From Paracoccus laeviglucosivorans (GTDB taxonomy: Bacteria; Pseudomonadota; Alphaproteobacteria; Rhodobacterales; Rhodobacteraceae), in assembly GCF_900182695.1 (NCBI RefSeq), contig NZ_FXTK01000004.1:248001-312000 (forward strand): a stretch of DNA of 64,000 nt, written 5' to 3'. A model generated the notes under the pieces. The model ran no database searches, was not told where the DNA came from, and saw only the letters and a program-made list of their open reading frames with translations. Shown piece after piece: positions 20,048-29,725 of the stretch; position 1 is the stretch's first letter, and every line of letters begins with the position of its first letter. Made by a program: the position numbers and the translations under genes.

Positions 20048-20224
20048 ATGAATGAAATCCTTGAGCCCGGAATGATCGTGCGCCACCCCGGCGCGCCTGA
20101 ATGGGGCACGGGTCAGGTTCAGTCCCGCATCGGAGATCGTATCACGGTCAATTTCGCAAATGCGGGCAAGCAGGTCGTGGACGGGCGCCACGTCAGCCTT
20201 GAGCTTGTCACGAGCAACTCCTGA
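20048..20224 (+). CDS. DUF3553 family small protein
   Basis: A 58-residue protein translated from ATG 20048: it opens MNEILEPGMIVRHPGAPEWG and continues with TGQVQSRIGDRITVNFANAG, ending ELVTSNS. The HPxxPEWGxGQVQS pattern, a small SH3-like or UvrD-C-terminal-like beta barrel, is the DUF3553 family. Its role is unknown; related domains occur at the ends of helicases and bind proteins or nucleic acid. Upstream of the ATG is AGGGCGAATAAG. It stands alone, divergent from chpT, with 150 bases before olsB. Confidence 0.88.
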   Translation: MNEILEPGMIVRHPGAPEWGTGQVQSRIGDRITVNFANAGKQVVDGRHVSLELVTSNS

Positions 20225-20374
20225 AGCAGACAATTGAAGTTTATTGCAACTTTTGGCTGAGTCAATTCTACAGATGCGCGCAAAGCCCTGCCAAAGGGTC
20301 GCGCATGTTGCATTGTGTCGCTGGCCCGCCTACACGGTTGCGAACCATAACCCAATCAGGTGCCTTGCCTTAAG

Positions 20375-21157
20375 ATGACGCCCGAAAGTTCGTATTTCGA
20401 AACGCGGCTGGCCACGGATCAGGCGGACCTGATGGCAGCGCAGCGCCTGCGCTACAGGGTCTTTGTCGAAGAACTGGGCGGCGACGGTCCACTTGTCGAT
20501 CACGAGCTGCGGCTGGAACGCGACGAATTCGACGCCGTGGTCGATCATCTGGTGCTGGTGGATAACCGCCGCAGCAAGGCTGATCTGGATCATGTCGTCG
20601 GCGTCTATCGCCTGCTGCCCGGCGCGCGCGCCGCCGGGTTCGGGCGCTTTTATTGCGACAGCGAATATGATCTGGACCCGCTGCGCCGATCGGGCCGTTC
20701 GCTGCTGGAACTGGGCCGGTCCTGCATGGACAGGGACTTCCGCGGTGGTCCGGGGATGTTCCTGCTGTGGAACGCCTTGGCCGAATATGTGCTTGCACGG
20801 GAAATCCAGATCCTGTTCGGCGTCGCGTCCTTTCACGGCACGGATGTCGCACCGCTGGCGCAATCGCTGGCATGGCTGCATCACAACCATCTGGCACCCG
20901 AAACCATCCGCCCCAAGGCCCATGCGACAGGCTTTCAGGACATGGACCTGATCCCCGCCGACCAGCTTGACCGGCGCGAGGCGATGGTGGCCATGCCTCC
21001 GCTGATCAAGGCCTATCTGCGGATCGGCGGCAGCATCGGCGAAGGCGCATATCTGGACCGCGAATTCAACACGACCGACGTGTTCCTGATGGTGGATACC
21101 GCCGCAATGTCGCAAAAGCACCGCAATTTCTACGAAACCCGTCGGCAGGGCCAATGA
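20375..21157 (+). CDS. olsB: L-ornithine N(alpha)-acyltransferase OlsB
   Basis: OlsB adds a 3-hydroxy fatty acyl group from acyl carrier protein to ornithine, giving lyso-ornithine lipid, the first step to phosphorus-free ornithine lipids. The GNAT-like fold shows QRLRYRVFVEELGG near residues 22-35, VVGVYRLLP, and LELGRSCMDRDFRGG, the acyl-donor motif of the OlsB family. The gene product from ATG 20375 (MTPESSYFETRLATD) is 260 residues; a GTG at 20360 would add five. It overlaps olsA by four bases (ATGA), so the two enzymes of the pathway are translationally coupled. Confidence 0.93.
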   Translation: MTPESSYFETRLATDQADLMAAQRLRYRVFVEELGGDGPLVDHELRLERDEFDAVVDHLVLVDNRRSKADLDHVVGVYRLLPGARAAGFGRFYCDSEYDLDPLRRSGRSLLELGRSCMDRDFRGGPGMFLLWNALAEYVLAREIQILFGVASFHGTDVAPLAQSLAWLHHNHLAPETIRPKAHATGFQDMDLIPADQLDRREAMVAMPPLIKAYLRIGGSIGEGAYLDREFNTTDVFLMVDTAAMSQKHRNFYETRRQGQ

Positions 21158-22002
21158 GCGAGGCATCGGTCGAGGCCGAGGCCGGGTATCGAGGTGCCTG
21201 GCGCAGCGATGTGCCGCCGCCGCCCTTGCCGCGTCCCGGCCCGCTGGGCTGGTTTCTGATCGCGACGCGCGGGTTTGGCATCGTCTCGGTCCTGCTGCTG
21301 GGCGTCATCCTGATCCTGCCGCTGCGCTGGGTGGAACGGCTGTTCACCGGCCCGCGCCGCCCGCTGACCGGACCTTGGGTGCAGGGTGTGTGCCGGCTGT
21401 GCCTGTGGATCATGGGCCTGTGCTGCCACCGCGAAGGCCAGCCGATGCACGGGCCCGGTGCAGTGGTCGCAAACCATTCAAGCTGGCTGGACATCCTTGT
21501 GCTGAATGCTGCGATGCCGGTGTTCTTCGTCTCGAAATCCGAGGTGGCTGGCTGGCCGGGCATCAATATCCTGACCCGCGTCACCAACACGCATTTCGTC
21601 ACCCGCGACCCCAAGCTGGCCCGCCAGCAGGCACTGGAATTTGCCAGCCGCACCCGCGCTGGACACCGCCTGCTGTTCTTTCCCGAAGGCACCAGCACCG
21701 ATGGCCGCCGCGTCCTGCCCTTCAAGCCTACGCTGTTTCAGGGCTTCATGGACCCCGCTTTGCCCCAAGACCTTGCCATCCAACCGATGAGCGCGGTCTA
21801 TCACGCCCCTGCGGGCGAAGATCCGCGCTTCTATGGCTGGTTCGGCGATATGGGGCTTGGGCCGCATCTGCTGGCCGTGCTGTCACGCCGCCGTCAGGGC
21901 AGCGTGACGGTGCATCTGCATCCCCCGATCCAGGTCGCCGGTGAAACGCGCAAGACGCTTGCGGCCAAGGCCGAAGCTGCCGTGCGCGCCAGTTTCGCCT
22001 AA
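21154..22002 (+). CDS. olsA: Lyso-ornithine lipid O-acyltransferase OlsA
   Basis: OlsA esterifies the hydroxyl of lyso-ornithine lipid to complete ornithine lipid synthesis at the inner membrane; in some species it also acts as a PlsC-type phosphatidate acyltransferase. A membrane helix near residues 40-57 precedes the acyltransferase motifs NHSSWLD (His108, Asp113), and FFPEGTSTDG. The assignment to OlsA and not general PlsC rests on the coupled olsB gene. The length of 282 residues is normal. The stop overlaps the SLC13 permease gene on the other strand by four bases. Confidence 0.92.
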   Translation: MSEASVEAEAGYRGAWRSDVPPPPLPRPGPLGWFLIATRGFGIVSVLLLGVILILPLRWVERLFTGPRRPLTGPWVQGVCRLCLWIMGLCCHREGQPMHGPGAVVANHSSWLDILVLNAAMPVFFVSKSEVAGWPGINILTRVTNTHFVTRDPKLARQQALEFASRTRAGHRLLFFPEGTSTDGRRVLPFKPTLFQGFMDPALPQDLAIQPMSAVYHAPAGEDPRFYGWFGDMGLGPHLLAVLSRRRQGSVTVHLHPPIQVAGETRKTLAAKAEAAVRASFA

Positions 22003-23777
22003 AGCGGCCAGAACAGCGGGATCGTCAGGCAGGCCACGATGCCGCAGATGATGTCCAGCGGCACGCCAACCTTCACGAAATCCGAGAATTTGTAGCCGCC
22101 CGGACCATAGACCATCATGTGGGTCTGATAGCCGATGGGCGTGGCAAACGCGACCGTCGCCGAGAACATGACCGCCACCACATAGGCGCGCGGATCATGG
22201 CCCAGCGACTTGGCCAGCGCGATGGCGATGGGTGTCAGCAGGACGGCCACGGCGTTGTTCGACAGCACCTCGGTCATGATCAGACCCAGGAAATAGATGG
22301 CGATCAGCGTGAAGAAGGGCGGCAGACCTTTCAGCCAGGGTGCCACATTGTCCACAATCAGATTGACCGTGCCGGTATATTCCAGCGCCTCACCCACGGC
22401 GAGCATGGCAAAGATCATCGCCAGCAGGCGACCGTCCACAAAGGAAAACGCCTCTTCGGCATCGACGCAGCGGGTGATCAGGACCACCGCAGCAGCCATG
22501 AAGGCCAGCGCCTGAATCGGTGCCACGTCGAATGCGGCCAGCGTCACCACCGACAGCAGACAGGCGATTGCGATCGGCGCCTTGCCACGACGATAGGGCC
22601 GCGCGGCGGGGCGCGACACGTCCAGCAGCTCCATGTCGGCGGCAAGGCGGGCGATGTCTTCGGGCGCGCCTTCCAGCAAAAGCGTATCGCCGACGCGCAC
22701 CACCAGATCGTCAAGCTGCCGCCCGATATTCTGGCTGCGGCGATGGGCGGCCAGCACGTAGACGCCGTAACGGCGGCGCAGACGCATATCGCCCAGACGC
22801 CGCCCGACCAGACGCGCACCGGGCGAGATCAGCACCTCAACCGTTTCCGTCGCGACCGAGGAAAGCTTATCGACCATCTGCAGGTTCTTGTTGCCCTGCA
22901 TCTCCAGCAGGTCGGCCATTTCCGAACGCAGCACCACCCGGTCGCCCGGTTCCAGCACCACCTCGGACAGGTTGCGGCGCAGCGATGCGTCGCCCCGCAG
23001 CACGTCGATCAGCCGAACCGCCTCGCGCTTGAACATCGCGATCTCGGTCACGTTCTGGCCGACAAGGCTGCTATCTTCGGGGATGGCGACCTCGGTGAAA
23101 TATTTCATCTCGCGCCGCTGACCCAGAAACCCGGCAAGCGAGGTGCGGTCCGGCAACAGCTTTTTGCCCAGCACCGCGAAATAGGCGATACCCGCCAACG
23201 TGATCGCGATCCCGACGGGCGCGATCTCGAAAATGGTGAAAGGCTCCATGCCCTGTTCACGCGCCACACCATCGACCAGCAGGTTGGTCGAGGTGCCGAT
23301 CAGCGTGATCATGCCGCCCAAGATGGTGAAATAGCTCAGCGGCATCAGCAGCTTGGACGGCGACATGTTCAGGCGCAGTGCCAATTGGATGACGATGGGG
23401 ATCATCACCGCCACAACCGGGGTATTGTTCATCACCGCCGATGCGACGATGACAAATGCAAACAGGCCGCAGACGGTGAAAAGCGGTCTGGTATCAGCCC
23501 GCGCAGTCACGATGCGCGACATCAGTTCCAGCGCGCCGGTGCGCAACAGGCCGCCCATGATCAGGAACATGAAGGCGATGGTCCAGGGGGCGGCGTTTGA
23601 CAGCACGCTGCCCGCATCCTTGATGGGCAACAGCCCCAGCATCATCATCACCGCGGCAGAGCCGATCGCCACGACCTCGGGCGGATGCTTTTCGCGAATG
23701 AACTGGATGAAGGTGATGGTCACGATGACAAGCATCGCGATAGCCGCGTTATTTCCGGTCAGTTCGAATCCGAGCAT
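21999..23777 (-). CDS. SLC13/DASS-type permease with two TrkA-C domains
   Basis: A 592-residue membrane transporter. About five to six membrane helices in residues 1-200, two cytoplasmic TrkA-C (RCK_C) domains at roughly 215-295 (IPEDSSLVGQNV and LEPGDRVVLRSE) and 305-390, and a second hydrophobic half with ALEYTGTVNLIVDN and TEVLSNNAVAVLLTPIA. The repeats NNTPVVAVMIPIV and SNNAVAVLLTPI are the paired SNNTA-like motifs of sodium-coupled dicarboxylate and sulfate carriers. The RCK insert is typical of sulfate/thiosulfate-related members (SLT type), but the substrate is not determined by the sequence I can read. It is followed tail-to-tail by olsA with four bases of overlap. Confidence 0.88.
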   Translation of the reverse strand: MLGFELTGNNAAIAMLVIVTITFIQFIREKHPPEVVAIGSAAVMMMLGLLPIKDAGSVLSNAAPWTIAFMFLIMGGLLRTGALELMSRIVTARADTRPLFTVCGLFAFVIVASAVMNNTPVVAVMIPIVIQLALRLNMSPSKLLMPLSYFTILGGMITLIGTSTNLLVDGVAREQGMEPFTIFEIAPVGIAITLAGIAYFAVLGKKLLPDRTSLAGFLGQRREMKYFTEVAIPEDSSLVGQNVTEIAMFKREAVRLIDVLRGDASLRRNLSEVVLEPGDRVVLRSEMADLLEMQGNKNLQMVDKLSSVATETVEVLISPGARLVGRRLGDMRLRRRYGVYVLAAHRRSQNIGRQLDDLVVRVGDTLLLEGAPEDIARLAADMELLDVSRPAARPYRRGKAPIAIACLLSVVTLAAFDVAPIQALAFMAAAVVLITRCVDAEEAFSFVDGRLLAMIFAMLAVGEALEYTGTVNLIVDNVAPWLKGLPPFFTLIAIYFLGLIMTEVLSNNAVAVLLTPIAIALAKSLGHDPRAYVVAVMFSATVAFATPIGYQTHMMVYGPGGYKFSDFVKVGVPLDIICGIVACLTIPLFWPL

Positions 23778-23879
23778 GAAATTCCTGTCCCGAGGCGCCG
23801 CTGTAAATCACGGCTCACTTGATGGGAGATAGAATTATTTTCTGCCGGGCCGCAAGCGAAAGCAGGCTTCCTTCCACGA

Positions 23880-24698
23880 TCAGGCGGAAAGATGCGTCTG
23901 ACTTAGCTTGCCGCCTGCACGCACGGCTTCGATTGCGGTGGCCTTGCCTGTTCGGTCGTCAGTCGTGACGAGAACGCCCGCAAGCGTCGCTTCACCTTCG
24001 GCGGGGGTGAAGCGTTCGCTGGACATGCCGGTCAGGAATCGCCGCAGGGGTTCCGCCTTGTCCATGCCGATCACGCTGTCATAGTCGCCGCACATCCCGG
24101 CATCCGACTGATAGCCCGTGCCGCGCGGCAGGATCATCGTGTCGGCGGTGGGCACATGGGTATGGGTGCCGACGACAAGGCTGGCGCGCCCGTCGCACCA
24201 ATGACCGATCGCCATTTTCTCACTGGTCGCCTCGGCGTGGATATCCACCACGGATGCCTGAACCAGCCCGCCCAGCGTATGGGTCCGCAAGACCACATCG
24301 ATCGCAGAGAACGGATCGTCGAACGGGCGTTTCATGAAGACCTGCCCAAGGATCTGCGCCACCAGCACCTTGCGCCCGCGCGTCGCATCGAACACGCGCG
24401 CACCGCGACCCGGCGCGGCCTTGGAATAGTTCAGCGGCCGGATGATGCGCGGCTCACTGTCGATAAAGGACAGCATGTCTTTCTGGTCGAAAGCGTGATC
24501 GCCCAAGGTGATGCAATCGGCGCCCGCATCCAGCAGCAGCTTGGCGTGCCCCGCCGTCAGGCCCATGCCGCCAGAAGCGTTTTCGCCATTGACCACAGTG
24601 AAATCGACGCCAAGCCGCTGCTTCAGCGGGCCAAGCCCCTCGATGATGGCGCGACGGCCTGACCGGCCCATCACGTCCCCTAGATAAAGAATCCGCAT
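23880..24698 (-). CDS. YmdB-type metallophosphoesterase (TIGR00282 family)
   Basis: Members of this family are calcineurin-like phosphodiesterases; Bacillus YmdB hydrolyses 2',3'-cyclic nucleotides. The metal-binding residues are visible: LYLGDVMGRSG at the N-terminus, NGENASGGMG, LGDHAFDQKD, DIHAEATSEK and GTHTHVPTAD. The start ATG at 24698 (MRILYLGDVM) is fixed by the first metal motif; an upstream in-frame extension to 24734 is not conserved-looking. The product is 272 residues, typical. It is downstream of ubiB with a 51-base spacer and probably co-transcribed with it. Confidence 0.93.
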   Translation of the reverse strand: MRILYLGDVMGRSGRRAIIEGLGPLKQRLGVDFTVVNGENASGGMGLTAGHAKLLLDAGADCITLGDHAFDQKDMLSFIDSEPRIIRPLNYSKAAPGRGARVFDATRGRKVLVAQILGQVFMKRPFDDPFSAIDVVLRTHTLGGLVQASVVDIHAEATSEKMAIGHWCDGRASLVVGTHTHVPTADTMILPRGTGYQSDAGMCGDYDSVIGMDKAEPLRRFLTGMSSERFTPAEGEATLAGVLVTTDDRTGKATAIEAVRAGGKLSQTHLSA

Positions 24699-24749
24699 GT
24701 CAGAAGCGTTATGACAAAGACATGACGCGCTCAAGAGGCAGGTGCGGAC

Positions 24750-26285
24750 CTAGCCCAGCCATGCGCCGATCAGCGCCGATAAAAGCGCGACCCCGGCCCC
24801 AAGCGCGACGCCCGCACCAAAGCTGCGGCGGCGCGGGGTCACGACGACCTGTTCGGGTTCACGCAGCAGTTCCGGCATCCGCCGTTCAAGGAATTCGGGC
24901 AGCAGCGGGGCGAAACGCGCCAGCACCTGCGCCGAGCGGCCCAGATCGCGCACGGCAGCCTTGGGCCCCAGATTGTCGCGGATATAGCTTTCGACCACAG
25001 GGCGCGCGACTTCCCACATGTTGATCTGCGGGTCGATCGAACGCGCCACGCCTTCGACCACGACCATCGTGCGCTGCAGCAGGATCAATTCGGTCCGGGT
25101 CGCCATGCCGAAACGCTCGGTCACCTCGAACAGATAGGCCAGCAGGTTCGCCATGGAAATGCGGCTGGCATCGGCGCCGAAGATCGGTTCGCCGACCGCA
25201 CGCAGCGCGCGGGCGAATTCGGCCATGTCGCGGTCGCGCGGGACATAGCCCGCCTCGAAATGGACCCGTGCCACGCGCATATAGTCGCGGCGGATAAAGC
25301 CCATCAGGATCTCGGCATAGACGCGACGGGTATATTCGTCGATTTCGCCCATGATACCGAAATCATAGATCACCACATCGCCGTCAGCCGCGACCTTCAG
25401 GTTCCCCTGATGCATGTCGGCGTGGAAAAATCCGTCGCGCAGCGCGTGTTGCAGAAAAAGCTGCAGCACACGCGCAGCAAGGCCCGGCATGTCATGTCCC
25501 GCCGCCTGCAATGCACCGACATCGCCCATGGCGACGCCTTCGGCCCAATCGGCGGTCAGCACGCGGCGCGCGCTGAGATGCCAATGCGGACGCGGAACGC
25601 GCATCCCTTCGTCGTTCTGGGTGTTTTCCGCGAATTCCGAAGCATTGGCCGCCTCGCGCCGCAGATCCAACTCGCCCGTGACGACGGATTCGAAGTGGCT
25701 GACCACATCGCGCGGCCGCAAGCGGCGCGTCGCGGGCGAGATGCGTTCGATCATCCCCGCCGCAAAGTGAAAGGCGTCGATGTCGCGCCGGAACCCCGAC
25801 TGGACCGAAGGGCGCAGTACCTTGACCGCCACCTCGCGCCCGTTATCGGCACGTCGGGCACGATGGACCTGCGCGATAGAGGCGGCGGCTACAGGCTCGG
25901 AAAATTCGCTGAACAGCGCTTCGACCGGCTGGCCAAGATCTTCGGCGACGATACGGCGGGCATCGGCCTGCGAAAACGGCGGCAGGCGGTCCTGCAGCAT
26001 CGATAGCTGCTGGGCCAGTTCCGGGCCGACCACATCGGGACGGGTCGAAAGGATCTGGCCGAACTTGATATAGGCCGGACCCAAGGCGGTGATCGCCCGC
26101 GTCACCGGAGGCAGGTCGGGATCGCCGTGATAGCCCAGCCACGCAAAGGGCCAGCCCAATATCCGTGCCGCAGCCCGGACGCGCGCGGGCGCATCGACTG
26201 CATCCAGCGCCACGGCCATCGCGCCGGTGCGTTCGAATGTCGCGCCGGTGCGGATCAGGCGCCAGATATTGTGCGGACCCCGCAT
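24750..26285 (-). CDS. ubiB: UbiB-type atypical kinase/ATPase for ubiquinone synthesis
   Basis: UbiB (ABC1/ADCK family) is an atypical protein-kinase-like ATPase needed for ubiquinone synthesis, probably by handling membrane-bound intermediates. The KxGQ motif is in YIKFGQILSTRPD, the Ala-rich nucleotide loop in EPVAAASIAQVHRA, the ion pair Lys in EVAVKVLRP, and the catalytic segments in HADMHQGNLKV and IYDFGIMGEID. One or two C-terminal membrane helices end the protein (GVALGAGVALLSALIGAWLG). The start ATG at 26285 overlaps the ubiE stop by one base (TGATG), so it is coupled to ubiE. The length of 511 residues is normal. Confidence 0.96.
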   Translation of the reverse strand: MRGPHNIWRLIRTGATFERTGAMAVALDAVDAPARVRAAARILGWPFAWLGYHGDPDLPPVTRAITALGPAYIKFGQILSTRPDVVGPELAQQLSMLQDRLPPFSQADARRIVAEDLGQPVEALFSEFSEPVAAASIAQVHRARRADNGREVAVKVLRPSVQSGFRRDIDAFHFAAGMIERISPATRRLRPRDVVSHFESVVTGELDLRREAANASEFAENTQNDEGMRVPRPHWHLSARRVLTADWAEGVAMGDVGALQAAGHDMPGLAARVLQLFLQHALRDGFFHADMHQGNLKVAADGDVVIYDFGIMGEIDEYTRRVYAEILMGFIRRDYMRVARVHFEAGYVPRDRDMAEFARALRAVGEPIFGADASRISMANLLAYLFEVTERFGMATRTELILLQRTMVVVEGVARSIDPQINMWEVARPVVESYIRDNLGPKAAVRDLGRSAQVLARFAPLLPEFLERRMPELLREPEQVVVTPRRRSFGAGVALGAGVALLSALIGAWLG

Positions 26286-27037
26286 CAGATCTTCCAGCCG
26301 GAATGCAGCGCCGCGATGCCCATGGACATGTTGCGATACTGCACGCGGCCAAAGCCCGCATGGCGGATCATGTCGGCAAAGGTCTTCTGGTCCGGGAAAT
26401 TGCGGATGGATTCGACCAGATACTGATAGCTGTCGCGGTCATTGGCCACGACCTGCCCCATCGCCGGGATGACGTTGAAGCTGTAGCGGTCGTAAAGCCA
26501 TTGCAGCATCGGCACGGGCATCTGGCTGAATTCCAACACCATCAACCGCCCGCCCGGCTTCAGCACGCGACGCGCCTCGGCCAGTGCATCGGGGATGCGG
26601 GTGACGTTGCGGATACCGAAGCTGATCGTGTAGCGGTCAAAGGATTCGTCGGCAAAAGGCAGCTTCATCGCGTCGCCCGTCACCCATGCAAGGCGGTCGG
26701 AAAGAAGCTCGGCCTCGGCGCGTTTGCGACCCTCGACCAGCATGGATTCCGTCATGTCGCAAACCGTGACCCGCGCGCCCGATGCGCGTTCCAAAAAGCG
26801 AAAGGCGATGTCGCCCGTCCCGCCCGCAACATCCAGCAGGTGCTGACCGTCGCGCGGGGCCAGCCAGTCCATCATCGCGGTCTTCCAGATGCGGTGGATG
26901 CCCACGCTCATCAGGTCGTTCATCACGTCATAGCGCGACGCCACGCGGGAAAAGACGCCATGGACCAATCCGGCCTTTTCTTCCTCGGCGACGGTGCGGA
27001 AGCCGAAATGGGTTTCTTTGCGCGGGTTGTCGGTCAT
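26285..27037 (-). CDS. ubiE: Ubiquinone/menaquinone C-methyltransferase UbiE
   Basis: UbiE performs the SAM-dependent C-methylation of the ubiquinone ring (and of demethylmenaquinone where present). The SAM loop is [16 protein letters not shown], and the family signatures [17 protein letters not shown] and [16 protein letters not shown] are present. The start ATG at 27037 ([16 protein letters not shown]) gives 250 residues, the usual size; longer readings upstream run into the divergent mutM gene. It is the first gene of ubiE-ubiB-ymdB, and its promoter must lie in the 76-base spacer shared with mutM. Confidence 0.97.
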   Translation of the reverse strand: MTDNPRKETHFGFRTVAEEEKAGLVHGVFSRVASRYDVMNDLMSVGIHRIWKTAMMDWLAPRDGQHLLDVAGGTGDIAFRFLERASGARVTVCDMTESMLVEGRKRAEAELLSDRLAWVTGDAMKLPFADESFDRYTISFGIRNVTRIPDALAEARRVLKPGGRLMVLEFSQMPVPMLQWLYDRYSFNVIPAMGQVVANDRDSYQYLVESIRNFPDQKTFADMIRHAGFGRVQYRNMSMGIAALHSGWKI

Positions 27038-27113
27038 CGAGCTTGTCCATTCTGCCTTTCGCGCCCAGATAGACCGGATGCGCGCCGCGCACCATGCGAC
27101 GAATGGAAAATAA

Positions 27114-27959
27114 ATGCCAGAACTGCCCGAGGTCGAAACCGTCCGCCGCGGATTGCTGCCCCATCTTGAAGGCCGCACCATCGCGCGGGCCGAGGCGCGT
27201 CGCCCTGATCTGCGCTGGCCCCTGCCCCCCGACCTGGTGCAGGTGGCGACGGGTGCGCGCGTCACCGGGCTGCGCCGCCGGTCGAAATACATCCTGATCG
27301 ATCTGGAAAACCGCGGCAGCATCCTTTTGCATCTGGGCATGTCGGGCCGCATGGTCATCGAGGGCGAAAGTCAGGGCGATTTCCACCGCGACCCCGCGAT
27401 CCTGCCGCGCCACGATCATGTCGTGTTCTGGACCGATCAGGGCACGCAGATCACGTTTAACGACGCCCGCCGATTCGGCATGGTCGATCTGGTGGCTCCT
27501 GACGCCACCCATCCGCTGCTGGGCCATCTGGGACCGGAACCGCTGTCGGATGACTTTACCCCCGCCGTGCTGGAACGTGCCTTTGCCGGGCGGCGGACGC
27601 CGATCAAATCGGCGCTGCTGGACCAGCGCATCGTCGCGGGTCTGGGCAATATCTACGTCTCCGAGGCGTTGCACCGCGCGGGCATAGATCCGCGCCGCCT
27701 GACCGGGGCCGTGACGACCGCCGAACTGCCGCCGTTGGTCGGCCATATCCGCGACGTGCTGGCCGAAGCCATCGCGGCGGGCGGATCGTCCCTGCGCGAT
27801 CACCGGCAGGCCACGGGCGAATTGGGCTATTTCCAGCACGCTTTCCGCGTCTATGACCGCGAAGGCCAGCCCTGCCCCACGCCCGGCTGCAGTGGAACGA
27901 TCGGTCGCATCGTGCAGTCCGGCCGCTCCAGCTATTTCTGCCCTGAATGCCAGGCCTGA
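27114..27959 (+). CDS. mutM: Formamidopyrimidine-DNA glycosylase MutM
   Basis: MutM (Fpg) removes 8-oxoguanine and formamidopyrimidines and nicks the abasic site. After removal of Met1 the catalytic Pro2 and Glu3 head the sequence [13 protein letters not shown]. Lys near residue 58 in [10 protein letters not shown] is the conserved beta-turn Lys. The H2TH region has [16 protein letters not shown], and the C-terminal zinc finger has CPTPGC and CPEC. The length is 281 residues. Because Pro2 must follow the initiator, the start at 27114 is certain. It is divergent from ubiE. Downstream a weak GC-rich hairpin before CCTTTT may end transcription. Confidence 0.98.
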   Translation: MPELPEVETVRRGLLPHLEGRTIARAEARRPDLRWPLPPDLVQVATGARVTGLRRRSKYILIDLENRGSILLHLGMSGRMVIEGESQGDFHRDPAILPRHDHVVFWTDQGTQITFNDARRFGMVDLVAPDATHPLLGHLGPEPLSDDFTPAVLERAFAGRRTPIKSALLDQRIVAGLGNIYVSEALHRAGIDPRRLTGAVTTAELPPLVGHIRDVLAEAIAAGGSSLRDHRQATGELGYFQHAFRVYDREGQPCPTPGCSGTIGRIVQSGRSSYFCPECQA

Positions 27960-28031
27960 CCGGGTGCTGGCCTAAAGCCCGGCCTTTTGCTACGAGTCCG
28001 GGCAACTGACCCATGCGAAAGGCTAGGTTTC

Positions 28032-28808
28032 ATGGCTTACCAGACCATCACCATCGAGATCGAGGACTATGTTGCGCTGATCCGGCTGAACCGCCCGGAG
28101 GCGCTGAACGCATTGAACTCGCAACTGATGGGCGAGCTGGCGGATGCTCTGACCGAGGCGGACCGCAACGAAAAGGTGCGCTGCATCGTCCTGACCGGCA
28201 GTGAAAAGGCCTTTGCCGCCGGTGCCGACATCAAGGAGATGGCCGAGAAAACCTTTGTCGAGGTCTATAACGACAATATCTTCGGCGCCGAAATCGACCG
28301 CATCACCGCGACCCGCAAACCGATCATCGCCGCCGTTTCCGGCTACGCGCTGGGGGGCGGATGCGAATTGGCGATGGCCTGCGATTTCATCATCTGCTCG
28401 GACAACGCGAAATTCGGCCAGCCCGAGATCAATCTGGGGGTCATCGCGGGCATCGGCGGCACGCAGCGTCTGACGCGATTCGTGGGCAAGTCCAAGTCGA
28501 TGGACATGCACCTGACGGGCCGTTTCATGGACGCCGCCGAGGCCGAGCGCTCTGGTCTTGTCAGCCGGGTCGTGCCTGCCGCCAAGCTGATCCCCGAAGT
28601 GCTGACGGTCGCCAAGAAGATCGCCGAGAAATCCCAGATCGCCGCCATTGCCGCCAAAGAGGCCGTGAACCGCGCCTATGAAACGACGCTGAACGAAGGC
28701 ATCCTGTTCGAACGCCGCAGCTTTCAGGCATTGTTCGCGACCGACGATCAGAAGGAAGGCATGGCCGCATTCCTTGAAAAACGCGAGGCGCAGTTCCGCG
28801 ACCGCTGA
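28032..28808 (+). CDS. Enoyl-CoA hydratase
   Basis: A crotonase-family enzyme that adds water to trans-2-enoyl-CoA in fatty-acid oxidation. Both catalytic glutamates of true hydratases are present: Glu112 in [14 protein letters not shown] and Glu132 in [10 protein letters not shown]. The oxyanion-hole segment is [11 protein letters not shown]. The length of 258 residues fits single-domain hydratases. The start ATG at 28032 ([14 protein letters not shown]) is preceded by GGCTAGGTTTC. In many alphaproteobacteria a hydratase sits at this same place between mutM and rpsT, as here. The in vivo chain-length range cannot be read from the sequence. Confidence 0.95.
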   Translation: MAYQTITIEIEDYVALIRLNRPEALNALNSQLMGELADALTEADRNEKVRCIVLTGSEKAFAAGADIKEMAEKTFVEVYNDNIFGAEIDRITATRKPIIAAVSGYALGGGCELAMACDFIICSDNAKFGQPEINLGVIAGIGGTQRLTRFVGKSKSMDMHLTGRFMDAAEAERSGLVSRVVPAAKLIPEVLTVAKKIAEKSQIAAIAAKEAVNRAYETTLNEGILFERRSFQALFATDDQKEGMAAFLEKREAQFRDR

Positions 28809-28815
28809 TTTTCGC

Positions 28816-28844
28816 TTGGCAATCGGGTGCGGCGCCTGTATAGG
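28816..28844 (+). promoter_or_regulatory. Probable sigma-70 promoter of rpsT
   Basis: TTGGCA at 28816-28821 and TATAGG at 28839-28844 are separated by exactly 17 bases. They lie 114 bases before the rpsT start, leaving a structured-looking leader of about 105 bases, where autoregulation by S20 could act; that last point is inference. Confidence 0.6.
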
Positions 28845-28957
28845 GCCAGCCTTACATGCGCGTGGGCCCGCTTAAGGCAAGATTCGAAACCATCCGGCGA
28901 CGGACGGGGACGTCGGGGTTTGCGTGAACCTGATCTATAACGAAAGATAACGCACCC

Positions 28958-29227
28958 ATGGCAAATACGCCCCAGTCCAAAAAGCGCGCCCGCCAGATCG
29001 AGCGCGTCACCGCCGTCAACAAGGCACGCCGTTCGCGCATCCGCACCTATCTGCGCAAAGTCGAAGAAGCACTTGCTTCGGGCGACGCGACTGCAGCCGC
29101 AGAAGCGCTGAAAAGCGCCCAGCCGGAACTGATGCGCGGCGTGACCAAGGGCGTCGTTCACAAGAACACCGCGTCGCGCAAGATTTCGCGTCTGGCATCG
29201 CGTGTTAAGGCTCTGGCGACCGCCTGA
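28958..29227 (+). CDS. rpsT: 30S ribosomal protein S20
   Basis: S20 binds the 5' domain of 16S rRNA early in 30S assembly. The 89-residue protein begins [13 protein letters not shown] and is a basic helical bundle; [20 protein letters not shown] and [16 protein letters not shown] are the conserved rRNA-contacting segments. It starts at ATG with a leader of about 100 bases from the candidate promoter. The terminator at 29266-29296 follows. The rpsT-dnaA adjacency is a common alphaproteobacterial arrangement. Confidence 0.98.
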   Translation: MANTPQSKKRARQIERVTAVNKARRSRIRTYLRKVEEALASGDATAAAEALKSAQPELMRGVTKGVVHKNTASRKISRLASRVKALATA

Positions 29228-29265
29228 TCCGCTGCGTCTTTTGCGCAACTAACAGTAGAATTCAA

Positions 29266-29296
29266 AAAGGGCACGCTCGTTTCGGGCGTGCCCTTT
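29266..29296 (+). terminator. Terminator after rpsT
   Basis: GGGCACGC and GCGTGCCC form a perfect 8-bp stem with a 9-base loop, extended by three A-T pairs from flanking A and T runs. The T tract is short (TTT), so termination may be partial; the flanking A run could let it work in both directions. Confidence 0.7.
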
Positions 29297-29725
29297 AACT
29301 TCGGACGAAAAGCGGCATTTGCGGGCAAAATGCTGGAAAGACACGGTTTTCGCTGTGGTGCAGCATCAATGCTGCATCCTGAGATTCGAGCGGGCAAAGT
29401 AACTGTCAAGCACGAAGATCGGTTGTCGGCGGAGCGTGCTTCTTGCTAGCTTCGATCCTGCGATTCACTTCGCACCTGGGGGACAATCCCGCTGCACCGG
29501 CTCTGCCGCCGGAACGCGGGAAGGCAGCCTGATCGGGGGACGATCAGCTACCAATGGATTTGCGGAACCGGCTGCCACCGGGTCTGTGATTCATGTCTGG
29601 ACGTTGGGCCACAAGATGGCATGTCACGCTGCTTTTGCGGCGGACGGTCTTTGTATCCTATCGACCTGTCCATCCGGGCGCCGAATGCCGAATCAAAAGC
29701 ACGCCGGGCAAAACGCGGCGGGGAT
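29297..29725 (+). other. Long leader/spacer before dnaA without clear coding content
   Basis: This 429-base stretch has no convincing gene. It holds a perfect 8-bp inverted repeat (TGCAGCAT, two-base gap, ATGCTGCA) at 29359-29376 and a GC-rich hairpin-forming section around 29480-29520. I searched both strands by eye for the DnaA box TTATNCACA and found none, so I do not call an origin of replication here. It may be an untranslated leader controlling dnaA. Confidence 0.5.

Noticed and set aside
22119..23600. 493-codon plus-strand frame opposite the SLC13 permease gene
   Set aside because: The sequence is extremely His/Gln/Arg-rich, as expected from antisense of a membrane protein, and the minus-strand gene is complete.
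29297..29725. Origin of replication next to dnaA
   Set aside because: No DnaA boxes were found on either strand; gene order alone is not enough to call oriC.
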